Below the pieces are notes generated by a model that was not told where the DNA came from, ran no database searches, and saw only the letters and a program-made list of their open reading frames with translations. Positions 18,263 through 30,000 of a DNA stretch of 64,000 nucleotides are shown here, in pieces. The position numbers and the translations under genes are program-made. How positions within the stretch are numbered: position 1 is the first letter of the stretch; each line of letters begins with the position of its first letter. Origin of the DNA: Bacteroidota bacterium (GTDB lineage: Bacteria > Bacteroidota > Bacteroidia > Chitinophagales > JADJOU01); the NCBI GenBank assembly GCA_016713645.1, contig JADJOU010000010.1:66802-130801 (forward strand), written 5' to 3'.

Positions 18263-19240
18263 TTACCAACCGAGGATGTATGCAAATACCAATGGAGCAA
18301 CTATAGTCGCATCCGATTCGATGATGAATTTTGGTGTGTGAATATCTAGCTTACCCCAAGTGATTTTCTCATTGGGAACAGCACCAGAGTATGAACCGTA
18401 GGAAGTTGTAGAATCAGAAATCTGACAGAAATATGACCAGAATGGAACATCGTGCCACTCTAGATCTTGATACATCATCGGCACTACGCAGATAGGGAAA
18501 TCACCCGCGATACCACCGCCGATTTGAAAGAAACCAACGCCTTTGCCGCTCGAATTATTTCTATACCACTCCGTCAACCAAACCATGTATTCGATGCCCG
18601 ACTTCATTGTCGTCGCTTTGATCTCGCCTTTGATCACATAGGAAGCGAAGATATTGCCCATGGTGCTATCTTCCCATCCTGGGCATATAATAGGCAAATT
18701 GCGCTCGGCAGCGGCTACCATCCAAGAGTCTTTCGGGTCAATTTCATAGTATTGTTTCAATACACCACTATTGATCATCTGATACATGAATTCATGGGGC
18801 AAATAGCGCTCGCCCTTTTTATCAGCAGCAGCCCATAATTCGTGTATATGTTTTTGCAATCTTCTAAAAGCTTCTTCTTCAGGAATACAAGTGTCTGTCA
18901 CTCGATTCATTCCTTTCTCCAATAGATCCCACTCCTCTTGAGGCGTCAAATCTCTATAGTTGGGGATTCTCTTGTAATGAGAATGGGCTACGAGGTTCAT
19001 CAAATCTTCTTCAAGATTGGCTCCTGTGCAAGAAATGATATCAATTTTTCCAGCGCGAATCATCTCCGCTAGGGATACGCCCAATTCAGCTGTTGACATG
19101 GCACCCGCGAGTGTAACCATCATTTTTCCACCTTCCGTTAAATGTGTTTCATACCCCTTCGCAGCATCGACAAGCGCAGCAGCATTGAAATGGCGGTAAT
19201 GGTGGGTTATAAATTGAGAAATTGGACCTTTTGATGACAT
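18263..19240 (-). CDS. Deoxyhypusine synthase-like protein
   Basis: The intact 325-residue protein matches the bacterial deoxyhypusine-synthase-like family. Visible features are MVTLAGAMSTAELGVSLAEM, IDIISCTGANLEEDLMNLVA for NAD binding, and the C-terminal active-site region SGAVPNEKITWGKL, which aligns with the eukaryotic Lys-bearing segment. Eukaryotic DHS transfers the butylamine of spermidine to eIF5A. Bacteria lack eIF5A, and related bacterial enzymes can make homospermidine or act on unknown targets, so the substrate is open. It is tightly linked to the sirtuin gene downstream. Confidence 0.85.
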   Translation of the reverse strand: MSSKGPISQFITHHYRHFNAAALVDAAKGYETHLTEGGKMMVTLAGAMSTAELGVSLAEMIRAGKIDIISCTGANLEEDLMNLVAHSHYKRIPNYRDLTPQEEWDLLEKGMNRVTDTCIPEEEAFRRLQKHIHELWAAADKKGERYLPHEFMYQMINSGVLKQYYEIDPKDSWMVAAAERNLPIICPGWEDSTMGNIFASYVIKGEIKATTMKSGIEYMVWLTEWYRNNSSGKGVGFFQIGGGIAGDFPICVVPMMYQDLEWHDVPFWSYFCQISDSTTSYGSYSGAVPNEKITWGKLDIHTPKFIIESDATIVAPLVFAYILGW

Positions 19241-19325
19241 TATGTATTTTTTAGAACAGCAAAGCTAAATGAAAATTATAAATTTTGAATTTTGAATTAT
19301 GAATTTGTGATAATTTGTATACTAT

Positions 19326-19446
19326 TTTTAAACACAGAGTTTCTCAGAGTAAAATCAACTCAGAGTTTCACAGAGCTAATGCTTTCTAATCTAATACAAA
19401 CTCTGTGAAACGCAATGCCTCACTTAGTGAAACGCTGTGGTTAAAT
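19326..19446. repeat. Imperfect 120-bp inverted repeat, MITE- or REP-like, in the nadC/DHS gap
   Basis: The left half TTTAAACACAGAGTTTCTCA mirrors the right half (reverse complement TTTAACCACAGCGTTTCACT). Inner arms CAGAGTTTCACAGAG and CTCTGTGAAACGC also pair. AT-rich ttttgaatt-type repeats flank it at 19281-19310 and 19458-19478. There is no open frame. I recall similar cacagagtttcacagag elements between genes in Bacteroidota. The whole 275-bp gap holds nothing else recognisable. Confidence 0.55.
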
Positions 19447-19515
19447 TCTAAAAATTACCAATTTTGAATTGCGAATTCAACATCGTCATTCGTACATCGT
19501 AAATCGTCAATACAT

Positions 19516-20370
19516 TTAGATTGCTTTCAAACTCATGTCTAAGCTTGTATAAGAATGCGTCAAAGCGCCGATAGAAATAAAGTCAACTCCTGTTTCGGCA
19601 TAGTCGACGATGGTCTTTAGATTGATTCCTCCAGAGGCTTCTACTTCTACCCTTCCACCAATCATCTCTACTGCTGCTTTACAATTCTCCACAGAGAAAT
19701 TATCGACCATAATTCGATCGACCATTTTGGTGTTGAGGGCTTTTTTCACATCATCCAAAGAGCGGGTTTCCACTTCAATTTTCAAGTTTAGACCATTGTC
19801 AATCAAATACTTTTTAGTCTTCTCTATAGCTTGGGTAATTCCGCCACAATAATCGATATGATTGTCTTTGAGCATAATCATATCGTATAATCCAAATCGG
19901 TGATTTTCGCCGCCACCTAATTTAACAGCGAGTTTTTCGAAGTATCTAAAATTCGGGCAAGTCTTTCTCGTATCCAACACTTTTGCCTTGGTGTGTTTGA
20001 TCAAATTTGCATATTCATAGGTCAAAGTGGCAATGCCACTCATTCGTTGCATGGTATTTAAAATCAGTCGCTCGCCCAATAATAGACTTCGCGCGCTCCC
20101 TTCGATATAGAATGCGATATCGCCATATTTAACAGCACTTCCGTCGGCAATCAATGGCGTGAAAATCAAATTTGCATCTATATTTTCAAAAATCAATTTC
20201 GCCATATCTATCCCAGCAATGATGCCTTGTTGTTTGACCTTTAGGTGGGCCTTTTTCATCGCGTCAGCGGGAATACAAGCCAAAGCGGAATGATCGCCAC
20301 TAGGCAAAATTCCTTTAGGATCTTGAATATCCTCTAATATCGCCTGTTGAATAAATTCTTCTATTGACAT
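19516..20370 (-). CDS. nadC: Nicotinate-nucleotide diphosphorylase (carboxylating), quinolinate phosphoribosyltransferase
   Basis: The intact 284-residue enzyme has the family's N-terminal sandwich domain (LKVKQQGIIAGIDMAKLIF) and the barrel with LDTRKTCPNFRYFEKLAV, GGGENHRFGLYDMIMLKDNH and late EASGGINLKTIVDYAETG. The Arg, Lys and His residues of the quinolinate and PRPP sites are in these motifs. It converts quinolinate and PRPP to nicotinate mononucleotide, CO2 and pyrophosphate in NAD synthesis. It lies 38 bp after sufD. The link makes sense because the preceding step enzyme NadA is an iron-sulfur protein, but nadA and nadB are not in the window. Confidence 0.92.
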   Translation of the reverse strand: MSIEEFIQQAILEDIQDPKGILPSGDHSALACIPADAMKKAHLKVKQQGIIAGIDMAKLIFENIDANLIFTPLIADGSAVKYGDIAFYIEGSARSLLLGERLILNTMQRMSGIATLTYEYANLIKHTKAKVLDTRKTCPNFRYFEKLAVKLGGGENHRFGLYDMIMLKDNHIDYCGGITQAIEKTKKYLIDNGLNLKIEVETRSLDDVKKALNTKMVDRIMVDNFSVENCKAAVEMIGGRVEVEASGGINLKTIVDYAETGVDFISIGALTHSYTSLDMSLKAI

Positions 20371-20408
20371 AATATGATTGATTACTTATAAAAGATAAAG
20401 TAAAAAAA

Positions 20409-21729
20409 TTAGAATGCTTCTAATCCCAGTTTTTGTTTGAATACATCTTCTAAATACGTTCGGATTCCATCATTCTTGATATTCTCAAAAACTTCAGCAG
20501 TAAAGGCATACATCAACAGTGATTTGGCCATTTCCTCATCAAGTCCGCGCGTTTTCAAGTAGAACAATGCATTCTGATCAATTTGCCCACAAGTAGCTCC
20601 GTGGCTGCACTTCACATCATCTGCAAAAATTTCCAACTGCGGTTTTGTATTGATGGTTGCTCTATCTGAGAGCAATAAATTCTTATTGGATTGATAAGCA
20701 TTTGTCTTGATTGCATGCTTCTTTACAAAGATTTTTCCATTAAAAACCCCATTTGAATCATCATTTAAAATCCCCTTGTAGAGTTGATTGCTATTGCAAT
20801 TCGGCGAGGCATGGTCAATTAATAGATGGTTGTCGATTAAGTCATTTCCCTTGCCATAGTATACGCCTTGAATATCTGCATAAGCCCCTTCTTCCAGACA
20901 ATTGTGTATGAATATTATTTCTCAACAATTTACCTGATAGACTAATGGTTGTGCATTTCAAATGAGAATTTTTCTTTTGAACTATTTCAGTTGAATTGAT
21001 ATGATGAAGTCCATGCGCTGTTTCATTCTGAATCATCGTGATATCGAGGTGAGCATTTTCCTCTAAAAACACTTCCGTCATCCCATTGATGAAATAATCT
21101 GTCTCGCTGATTCCTTGATGATCTTTGATAATCTCCACTTTTGCATTGGGCTCAATCACGATGAGGTTTCTCGGATTGATGATGCAATTTGAATTATCAT
21201 TAGAGAGAAAAATCCAAAGAATTGGGAATTCTAAAACTGTATTTTTCTTGATATAGACAAAGAATCCATCACCTGAAAAGCTTGTATTCAGGGCAGTAAA
21301 TACATCTGTCTCATTTCGAGCAATCGTATTGAAATACTTTTCGACAATCTCTCTATTCTCTTCGATTGCTTTATTGAAAGACTTGATGATGATATTATCT
21401 GATTGTTCGTGTATCTCTGAAAGATGCTCTTGGTATGAGCCATTGACAAATACGATTTTATTAGCTTTGATATTGTCGTAATATCGAAAATCTTTTTTTC
21501 GAATATTCGTATGCTAGGTGGGAAAAAACAATGGATTGAGTGATGCTCTTGTAAAAGAAGCGACATTGGTATATTTCCACTCTTCATCTTTTCTAGTCGG
21601 GAATCCCAATTTATCAAAGGCGTCGAAGGCATCTAATTTATGGGTATGAACAAAAGAATTTTGCAGATGCTCGAGGTTGCGCTCTTGCTCTTTGAAAATT
21701 TCCTTGTAAGTATATGTCGTGGTATTCAT
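20409..21729 (-). CDS. sufD: Fe-S cluster assembly protein SufD (frameshifted)
   Basis: Four fragments cover about 440 codons, normal for SufD. The N-terminal helical region contains FDKLGFPTRKDEEWKYTNVA, characteristic of SufD. The beta-helix core includes LNTSFSGDGFFVYIKKN and FLEENAHLDITMIQNETAHG. The C-terminus has DDVKCSHGATCGQID, the conserved His/Cys segment at the SufB-SufD interface. Breaks lie near 21520 (T run), 21170-21290, 20870-20930 and 20680-20840. SufBCD is the scaffold complex for iron-sulfur cluster building. sufC precedes it by 61 bp; sufB and sufS are not in the window. Confidence 0.85.
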
Positions 21730-21790
21730 GCTATTTTAATTAAAAAACCATTGGCTAAAAGCCCAATTGGTGCCTATTTTGCGATACAAA

Positions 21791-22536
21791 TTAACTCAAA
21801 TGACCAACCCAAGAATAGCCTTTTTCTTCTAATTCAAGCGCCAATGATTTATCACCGCTCTTGACAATTTTTCCATCGTACATGACATGTACAAAATCTG
21901 GGACGATATAATCCAAAAGTCTTTGATAATGGGTGATTACAATAAAAGCATTATTGCTATTTCTCAATTTGTTTACCCCATTGGCAACAATGCGGAGCGC
22001 ATCGATATCCAATCCACTATCCGTTTCATCGAGAATGGCTAATTGGGGATCTAACATCGCCATTTGAAATATCTCATTGCGCTTTTTTCTCCCCCGCTAA
22101 AGCCTTCGTTCAATGATCTAGAGAGAAACTCTTTGTTGAGTTCAACGAGTGCTGATTTTCTCTTTCATCATCGCCAAAAACTCTTTGGCCTCAATGGGAT
22201 TTAATCCCTTTGATTTTCTATGTTCATTCACGGCGGCTTTCATAAAATTGGTTGTTGAAACCCCTGGAATTTCTACAGGATATTGAAAGGCCAAAAACAA
22301 GCCCTCACGAGCTCTTTGATCTGGCGACATGTCCAATAAATCTTTCCCATTGAAATTCACTTCACCGCTGGTGATTTCATAAATATCCTTCCAGCCAATA
22401 CAGATGCCAATGTGCTTTTGCCTGTTCCATTCGGTCCCATAATAGCATGTACTTCACCGGGATTGATATTCAATGAAAAATTCTTAAGGATAGATTTCTC
22501 TTCGATGGAAACCGAGAGATTTTTAATTTTCAACAT
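21791..22536 (-). CDS. sufC: Fe-S cluster assembly ATPase SufC (three frameshifts)
   Basis: The start at 22536 gives MLKIKNLSVSIEEKS. Corrected length is about 248 residues, as expected. ABC ATPase motifs are Walker A GPNGTGKS, the SufC-type signature FSGGEKKRNEIFQMAM, Walker B LAILDETDSGLDIDAL and the switch His in VITHYQRLL. Breaks lie near 22385 (restoring DIYEITSGEVNFNG), 22150 and in an A6 run near 22092. SufC powers conformational change in the SufBCD scaffold. It is followed by sufD. Confidence 0.88.
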
Positions 22537-22696
22537 ATATAAACTAATCTAATATTTCTAATAATAATCTACAAAGATAAGGATAATTCCGATGAAAGTG
22601 CTATGAAATAAAGTGTTTTCAGCGAATATCGCATCGACTTATAATAAGTAGGATCTCCATTTTTCATAAAATGCCTGTTCTTTATTTTTTTCAATT

Positions 22697-23223
22697 TCAA
22701 TTCTCAGAAAGAGTTTGTATATCATTATTTGTTCTAAAAAACGGCATGATTCTTTTTAAATAATGCATCAATTCGGGCATCATATCAAAACCACAAGCGA
22801 TTTGAAATTCAATCATTACATTTTTTTCTATGATGTGCGCAATAGATAGCGCTTCTTTGGCAACTGTTTTATAAGCGTGAATGAGCCCCGGTATTCCCAA
22901 GTTAATACCGCCATAATAGCGAACGACAATAATGAGTACATTGGTCAAACCAAAGGAATCAATCTGTCCCAATATAGGCCTACCGGCGCTTCCACTTGGC
23001 TCACCATCGTCATTTGCGCGATAATTAAACTGCTTGTCCATGCCCAATCGATAAGCATAACAATGGTGGGTTGCTTTGGGGTGCAATACTTTGATTTCTT
23101 CTACCAATTTTTGACATCGTCTATGCGTTGAATGGGATAGGCAAAGGCTTCAAACTTCGACCCTTTATCTTTAAAGCTAGCCACGACGGGCAATTCAATC
23201 GTATGGTAGGTATGGTCAAACAA
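22697..23223 (-). CDS. yigZ: YigZ/IMPACT-family protein (one frameshift)
   Basis: The N-terminal part (VASFKDKGSKFEAFAYPIQR) runs from a TTG at 23223, the only possible start after an in-frame stop. A one-base loss in an A run near 23103 separates it from the larger part with LHPKATHHCYAYRLG, GEPSGSAGRPILGQI and VVRYYGGINLGIPGLI, the core IMPACT motifs. Corrected length is about 176 residues, slightly short. The family resembles the yeast translation regulator YIH1/IMPACT, and the bacterial role is unclear. The 160 bp before sufC show no gene. Confidence 0.83.
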
Positions 23224-23256
23224 AGCGCGATTTTAAATGAAACAAGGCGCCAGGCA

Positions 23257-24000
23257 TTATTTTTTTACAACAAATGCTGCATGATAAAAATTAGATGCTG
23301 CAGCCAATGGAATCAATTCTATATAATATGACTTGATAAAATCTAGATAAGCTCTATACTCATGATTGGGCACATTAAATTCATCAAACATGATGATATC
23401 GCCATCTTTCAAAAATGGATAAAGCGCTGTCAAAACAAAAAGCGTCGAAGAATATAAATCTGCATCTAAATTGATGACGATTTTTCTATTGAGATCTTCT
23501 GTTTTGGTGAACTGAATCAAGGTATCTTGAAACAATCCCTTTAAATATTTAATGCGCGCATCATCTATTTTTGGGAAATTTCCATGCACGGTCATATCCC
23601 CTTTTTTATAATGTCCCCACTCTTCAGGCAATCCTTCAAAAGTATCAAACCCATAAAAACAGGTTTCTGGATGATTATTATTTTCAGACCACCATCTCAT
23701 AGAATGGCCTTCATAGACGCCAAATTCTAAATAGGAGAATGCCTCTAATTTTTGATCCGTTTTTATAAATTCGAAATAGGGTTTTCGTTTATTCTCTCGC
23801 ACGAATTCAGTGTGATAGTAATCTGAATATTTGAACTTTGATTTATGCTGACTAACCCATCTGCTATATGAGGATAAGTTAGATAAAGTCATCAAATGCT
23901 TTTCAATAAAAGAAAAGATGATGTGTAAATGAAAGAGGGAGAAAAAAGCCTTAAAATTTCGTAATAACCACATAGTGCGAATTTGCACAAATATATTCAC
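23257..24000 (-). CDS. Class I SAM-dependent methyltransferase, TylF/MycF-like
   Basis: This intact 247-residue protein has the glycine-rich SAM motif YLEFGVYEGHSMRWW, FYGFDTFEGLPEEWGHYKKG and the metal-binding INLDADLYSSTLFVL, with a later DEFNVPNHEYRAY. This set is typical of the TylF/MycF group, whose founding members O-methylate macrolide sugars; environmental relatives often modify surface sugars. The first 35 residues are hydrophobic and basic (LLRNFKAFFSLFHLHIIF), and an internal Met at residue 37 may be the true start. No sugar-synthesis genes lie nearby. Confidence 0.75.
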   Translation of the reverse strand: MNIFVQIRTMWLLRNFKAFFSLFHLHIIFSFIEKHLMTLSNLSSYSRWVSQHKSKFKYSDYYHTEFVRENKRKPYFEFIKTDQKLEAFSYLEFGVYEGHSMRWWSENNNHPETCFYGFDTFEGLPEEWGHYKKGDMTVHGNFPKIDDARIKYLKGLFQDTLIQFTKTEDLNRKIVINLDADLYSSTLFVLTALYPFLKDGDIIMFDEFNVPNHEYRAYLDFIKSYYIELIPLAAASNFYHAAFVVKK

Positions 24001-24024
24001 AATTTAAAAGTGGCCCGAAATAAA

Positions 24025-24056
24025 AAAGGCTGTTTCAAAGGAATGAAACAGCCTTT
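24025..24056 (-). terminator. Rho-independent terminator of the Ig-repeat gene
   Basis: Perfect 13-bp arms AAAGGCTGTTTCA and TGAAACAGCCTTT enclose AAGGAA. On the minus strand the stem is followed by TTTATTT, 20 bp after the stop of the gene at 24076. Confidence 0.85.
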
Positions 24057-24075
24057 ATAATTAATTCTTAAAGTA

Positions 24076-27000
24076 TTATTGTTTTACAACAGGAATTGAT
24101 ACGATTTCTCCATCTTTTGTAATTTGGATAAAGTATTTACCTGCAGCGTAATTAGACAAGTCGAAATCGAGAACATTAGAATTGTTGTTCAATGCTGTGT
24201 TTCTTGTTTCAAGAATTGCACCAGTAAAGCTTACTACTCTAATTTCCACTGTTTCTGCTCTTACAGCTTCGATATCAACAGTAACCTTATCTACAGTTGG
24301 GTTAGGGAATACTCTAACCTGATCAACTCCGATGATATCTCTGATAGAAGAAGCGCACTTGATAACATTAACTGTTGTTGTCGCTGTATCTTTACAACCA
24401 CCCAATGGGTTTGTTGCGATGAATCTAATTGTGCGTAGACCAAGACCACCCACTTTAGGATCAAGACTTGCAGTGCCTGTTCCATTATCTGTAACACCTA
24501 GACCACTGAATACACCAAACACTGGAGAAGCGTAGATTGTCAATGCTGGATCAGTTGAACACAAAGTATTCTTCGTCAAAGTAATGTTCACAGCACCTTT
24601 AGGAACAACAACTACTTTAGCTGCAATTGTCACTGCACAACCATTAGAATCAGTAACTGTTACGTTGTATGTTCTATCGACATTTGTCTTCACTTTAATA
24701 ATTTGAGTATTTCCAAAAGGTCCCCAGTTATATGACTTACCACCGATAGCACCTAAAGTAGCTGAATCACCGAAACATGCAAAGACACCACCTGCGAAAG
24801 CATTTGGCAATGCATTTACTTTTACAATCGCTGTTCCAGTTGCAGAACAAGTATTTGCGTCAGTAACAGTAACTGTATAAGAAGTTGTTGCAGTCGGATT
24901 CACTTTAATTGAAGCAGTATTGCCAAAAGTCCCCCAATTATAGCTTGTACCGCCGTTAGCAGAAATATCTGCAGTATCGCCAGCACAGATTGTATCTGTT
25001 ATTGTCGTTACTGTTGGAAGTTGGTTCACTGTAACTTTGATAGAATCCATATTCATACAACCTGTAGCTGTAATCGTCTCTGTCAAATAATATGTGATAG
25101 TTGTCGATGGAGATACTAAAGGATCAGATACATTTGAAGTAAATCCATTTGGATTAGAGATCCAAGAATATGCGCTACCTGCAGCAGCTCCAACACCAAT
25201 TCTAACTGACTCGCCATTACAAATTGTCTTAGGCAATCTCACTGTAGCAGCAGGAATTGGATTTACAGTGATTTTCACTGAATCTTTTTTCAAGCAACCA
25301 GTAGTTGTATTTGTCTCAGTTAAATAATACATCGCTGTTAAATTCGGCGCAAATGTTGGATTAGCCAAGTTAGACGTAAATCCAACAGGATTAGATGTCC
25401 AAGCATAAGTGCTTCCAGCTACTGGAGCAGCTCCAAGATTCACATTGACTCCAAAACAAACTGTTTGAGGAGAACCAGCATTTGCAGCAGTAAGTGGATT
25501 GATAGAAATCACCACAGAGTCTACATTCATACAACCTGTTGATGAATCAGTCACCATCAAATAATAAGTTGTAGCAACTGTTGGAGATACTGTAGGATTC
25601 GCTACTGAAGAAGTAAATCCAGCAGGATTAGACATCCAAGCATAAGCTTTACCACTTGTAGCAGCAGCACCTATCGTAGTATTTCCACCAAGGCATATCG
25701 ATTTAGCTGGTCCAACATTTACAGTTGGAAGTGGATTAACTGTTACGATAACAGAATCCATTTAGAGCAACCAGTTGCTGTAATCGTTTCAGTCAAGTAA
25801 TATTTAGTTGTTGTTGTAGGTGAAACATTTTCTGTTTAATTCGTTGAAGTAAATCCAGCAGGAGAAGAAATCCAAGCATATGTATTTCCAGTTATGGCAG
25901 CTGCACCTATATTGGTATTTCCACCAAAGCAGATAGATGAAGCTGTGCCAGAATTTGCAGCAGGCAATGGATTAACAGTTACGATAACAGAATCCCAATC
26001 AGAGCAACCTGTTGCAGTAACTGTTTCTGTCAAGTAATAGATTGTCGTTACTGCTGGAGAAACACTAGGGTTTGCAGAAGTTGAAGTAAATCCTGCTGGA
26101 ACAGAAGTCCAAGCATATGTATTTCCTGTAACTGCAGCTGCACCAATGTTTGCATTAGCACCTTTACATATTGTAGAAGGAGTACCTGGATCAGCAAGTG
26201 GAAGCGGATTAACCGTTACTACAACTGAATCCATTTTAGTACAACCAGTCACTGTAACTGTTTCAGTCAAGTAATACTTAGTCGTTACAGAAGGAGAAAC
26301 AGAAGGATTAGCACTTGTTGAAGTAAATCCAGCAGGTGAAGAAATCCAAGCATAGGTATTTCCTGAAACAGATGCAGCTCCAATCGTTGTATTTCCGCCA
26401 GGGCAGATAGATTTTGCAGCGCCAACATTAGCTGCTGGAAGTGGATTTACAAGAATTGTTGTAAAGTGCGTTGTAGAACATCCAGTTGCCGTGATTGTTT
26501 CCATCAAATAGTAAACGGTGTTAACTGTTGGCTTAACACTTGGATCGTTCGAAGTTGAAGTAAATCCAACTGGTGAAGAAGTCCAAGCATATGTACTACC
26601 TGCAACAGCAGTAGCACCAACAAATGCGCTATCACCTAAACAGATTGACTTAGGAATTGCAACCGCAGCTAAAGGAAGTGGATTAACCGTGATCAAAACA
26701 GAATCATTGTTCACACAGCCTGTTGCTGTAATTGTTTCAGTCAAGAAGTATTTAGTTGTAACAGAAGGAGAAATCTTAGGATTCGCCAAAGTAGAAGTAA
26801 ATCCTGTAGGAACTGAAGTCCAAGAATAAGTATTACCAGTTACAAAAGCAGCGCCGATATTCGTGCTATCACCGATACAAAGACCTCTAGAAGGACTAGC
26901 ATTGGCAGCTGGAAGTGGATTAACCGTAACTACTACAGAATCCCTATCAAAGCAACCTGTAGCTGTAATTGTCTCAGTCAAATAATAGGTTGTTGTTGCA

Positions 27001-30000
27001 GTTGGAGCTACATTAGGATTTGCATTTGTAGATGTAAATCCAGCTGGGTTAGAAGTCCAAGCATATGTATTTCCAGAAACAGCAGCAGCACCGATATTTG
27101 TATTGCCACCGAAACAGATCGTTGAAGCAGATCCAGGATTAGCAGCAGGAAGTGGATTAACAGTAACAAGTACCGAGTCCATATTCATACAACCTGTCGC
27201 TGTAATCGTCTCGATCAAATAGTATTTAGTAGTAACAGCAGGAGAAACTTTTGGATTTGCATCCGTTGAAGTAAATCCAGCTGGAACAGACGTCCAAGCA
27301 TAAGTATTACCACTTACAGAAGTCGCTCCGATATTTGTACTATCCAATAAACAGATTGTTTTAGCAGTTCCGACATTGGCCGTTGGCAATGAATCAACAG
27401 TTACAATAACTGAATCAACATCAAAACAACCCGTCGCTGTAATCGTCTCTGTTAAGTAATACATGGTTGTAGTTGTAGGACTTACATTTGGATTTGCATT
27501 TGTAGATGTAAATCCAGCAGGATTAGAAGTCCATGCATATGTATTTCCTGTAACAGCAGCAGCGCCGATATTGGTATTTCCACCGAAGCAGATCGTATCA
27601 GCCATTCCTGGATTAGCAGCAGGCAATGGATTAACAGTCACTTTTACTGAATCCATTTTCATACAGCCAGTCGCAGTAATTGTCTCTGTTAAATAGTAAG
27701 TTGTCGTAGTTGCTGGAGACACTTTCATTGTAGAATTCGTTGAAGTGAATCCTGCTGGATTAGAAGTCCAAGCATACGTATTTCCTGTTACAGCGGCAGC
27801 ACCAATTGTTGTGCTATCCAAGAAACAGATTGTCTGAGCTGAACCAGCATTTGCAGCAGGTAAAGGATTAACATTCACGATAACTGAATCCCAATCAGAA
27901 CATCCCGTTGCTGTAATCGTCTCAGTCAAATAATAAGTTGTAGTAACAGCTGGCGAAACGCGATTTGAAGCATTCGCAGATGTATATCCGATAGGATTCG
28001 AAGTCCATGAATATGTATTGCCAACAACAGATGCTACTCCGATTGTAGCGCTATCTAGCAAGCATATAGTAGATGCTGAACCAGGATTTGCTGCAGGTAA
28101 TGGATTAACTGTAACAATAACAGAATCCTTATTAAAGCAGCTAGTTGTTGTATTTGTTTCAGTTAAATAATAAGTTGTTGTTACTGTAGGAGCTACATTA
28201 GGATTTGCATTTGTAGAAGCAAAGCCAGCTGGATTCGAAGTCCAAGCATAAGTATTTCCGCTTACTGCAGCAGCACCGATATTGGTATTTGCACCGATAC
28301 AGATTGCTTTTGCTCCACCAGTATTAGCAGCTGGTAAAGGATTTACAGTAATAGTTACTGAATCTGATTTTGTACATCCCGTAGCGGTAATTGTCGCAGT
28401 TAAATAATAAGTAGTTGTCACATTTGGTGTAACATTAGCATTAGCCGATGTTGACGTGAATCCAACAGGATTAGATGTCCAAGCATAAGTTCTTCCAGCT
28501 ACAGCTGCACCACCAATATTCACACTCAATCCTTGACAGATAACAGAAGGTGAACCAGCGTTTGCGATTGGAGCAGGATTGACAGTAATAGTCACAGAGT
28601 CCATTTTCGCACAACCTGTTGCAGTGATTGTCTCAGTCATGAAATATTTAGTCGTAACAGAAGGAGAAACACTTGCAGAAGATGAAGTAGAAATAAATCC
28701 TGCAGGAACTGAATACCAAGCATAAGTACTTCCTGCTACAGGAGCAGCACCGATATTCGTGCTAGATCCCTGACAAATTGTAGAAGCTGTTCCTGCATTT
28801 GCCACTGGGTATGGATTAACAGTTATCACCACTGAATCTGAATTAACACAACCAGAAGCTGTGATAACCTCAGTTAAATAGTATTTAGTATTAACAGTTG
28901 GAGCAACTGTTGGATTTCCAATAGATGAAGTAAATCCAGCAGGTGAAGAAGTCCAAGAATAAGTATGACCTGGAATTGTTGCTGCACCAATTGTTGTGCT
29001 TCCACCTGTACAAACTCCTTTCGCTGGACCTGTGAAGGCAAATGGCAATGGATTTGAAAGGATAGATACGTTATTCGTTTTGAAACATCCAGTCGCTGTG
29101 ATTGTTTCAGTCAAGTAATAAACGGTATTTACAGTTTGAGTAATCGCTGGTCTAGAAAGTGTAGAAGTAAATCCTACAGGTGAAGAAGTCCATGAATATG
29201 TATTTCCAGGTACTGCTGGTGCACCGATTGTATCTGTATTACCCGCGCAAACCGACTTAGGAATTCCTGTCGCCGCAGCTGGAAGTGGATTTACTGTAAT
29301 CGTTACAGAATCCATATTAGAACAACCCGTTGCTGTAATCACTTCTGTGATATAGTATTTAGTTGTTACTGTTGGCCAAACTCTAGGATTTGAAACAGTT
29401 GAAGTAAATCCTGCTGGCATTGATGTCCAAGAATAAGTATTTCCTATTACAGTTGCTGCTCCAAGATTTGTACTATCACCGATACACAAGCCTCTTGATG
29501 CACTAGGAACTGCTGCAGGGATTGGATTAACAGTTACAATTACCGAATCCATATTTGAACAACCAGTCGCTGTGATTGTCTCTGTCAAATAATACTTCGT
29601 AGTTGCCATTGGACTAACCGATGGGTTTGCACTTGTAGAAGTAAATCCTGCTGGATTAGATGTCCAAGCATAGGTATTTCCAATTACTGCTGCAGCACCG
29701 ATATTAGTTGTTGCCAACTGACAGATGGTAGATGCAGAACCAGGATTAGCTGCTGGAAGTGGATTTACAGTAACTACGACTGAATCCATTTTAGAACAAC
29801 CTGTCGCTGTGATTGTCTCAGTTAAATAATAAGTTGTTGTAACAGTTGGAGCTACATTCGGATTAGCACTTGTTGAAGTAAATCCTACTGGATTAGAAGT
29901 CCAAGCATAAGTATTTCCAGACACTGCTGTTACGCCGATATTTCTATTCGCATTTAAACAAATTGCTCCAGAAGTACCTGCATTAGCTGCTGGGATTGGA

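Noticed and set aside
16044..18838. Plus-strand open frames such as 16044-16352, 17737-17985 and 18467-18838
   Set aside because: They lie wholly opposite well-identified genes (nucleotidyltransferase, sirtuin, DHS-like) and show no family motifs.
955..23223. Programmed ribosomal frameshifting as an explanation of the breaks
   Set aside because: Breaks are too many, fall in unrelated genes, go in both directions, and mostly lack slippery heptamers with downstream structure.
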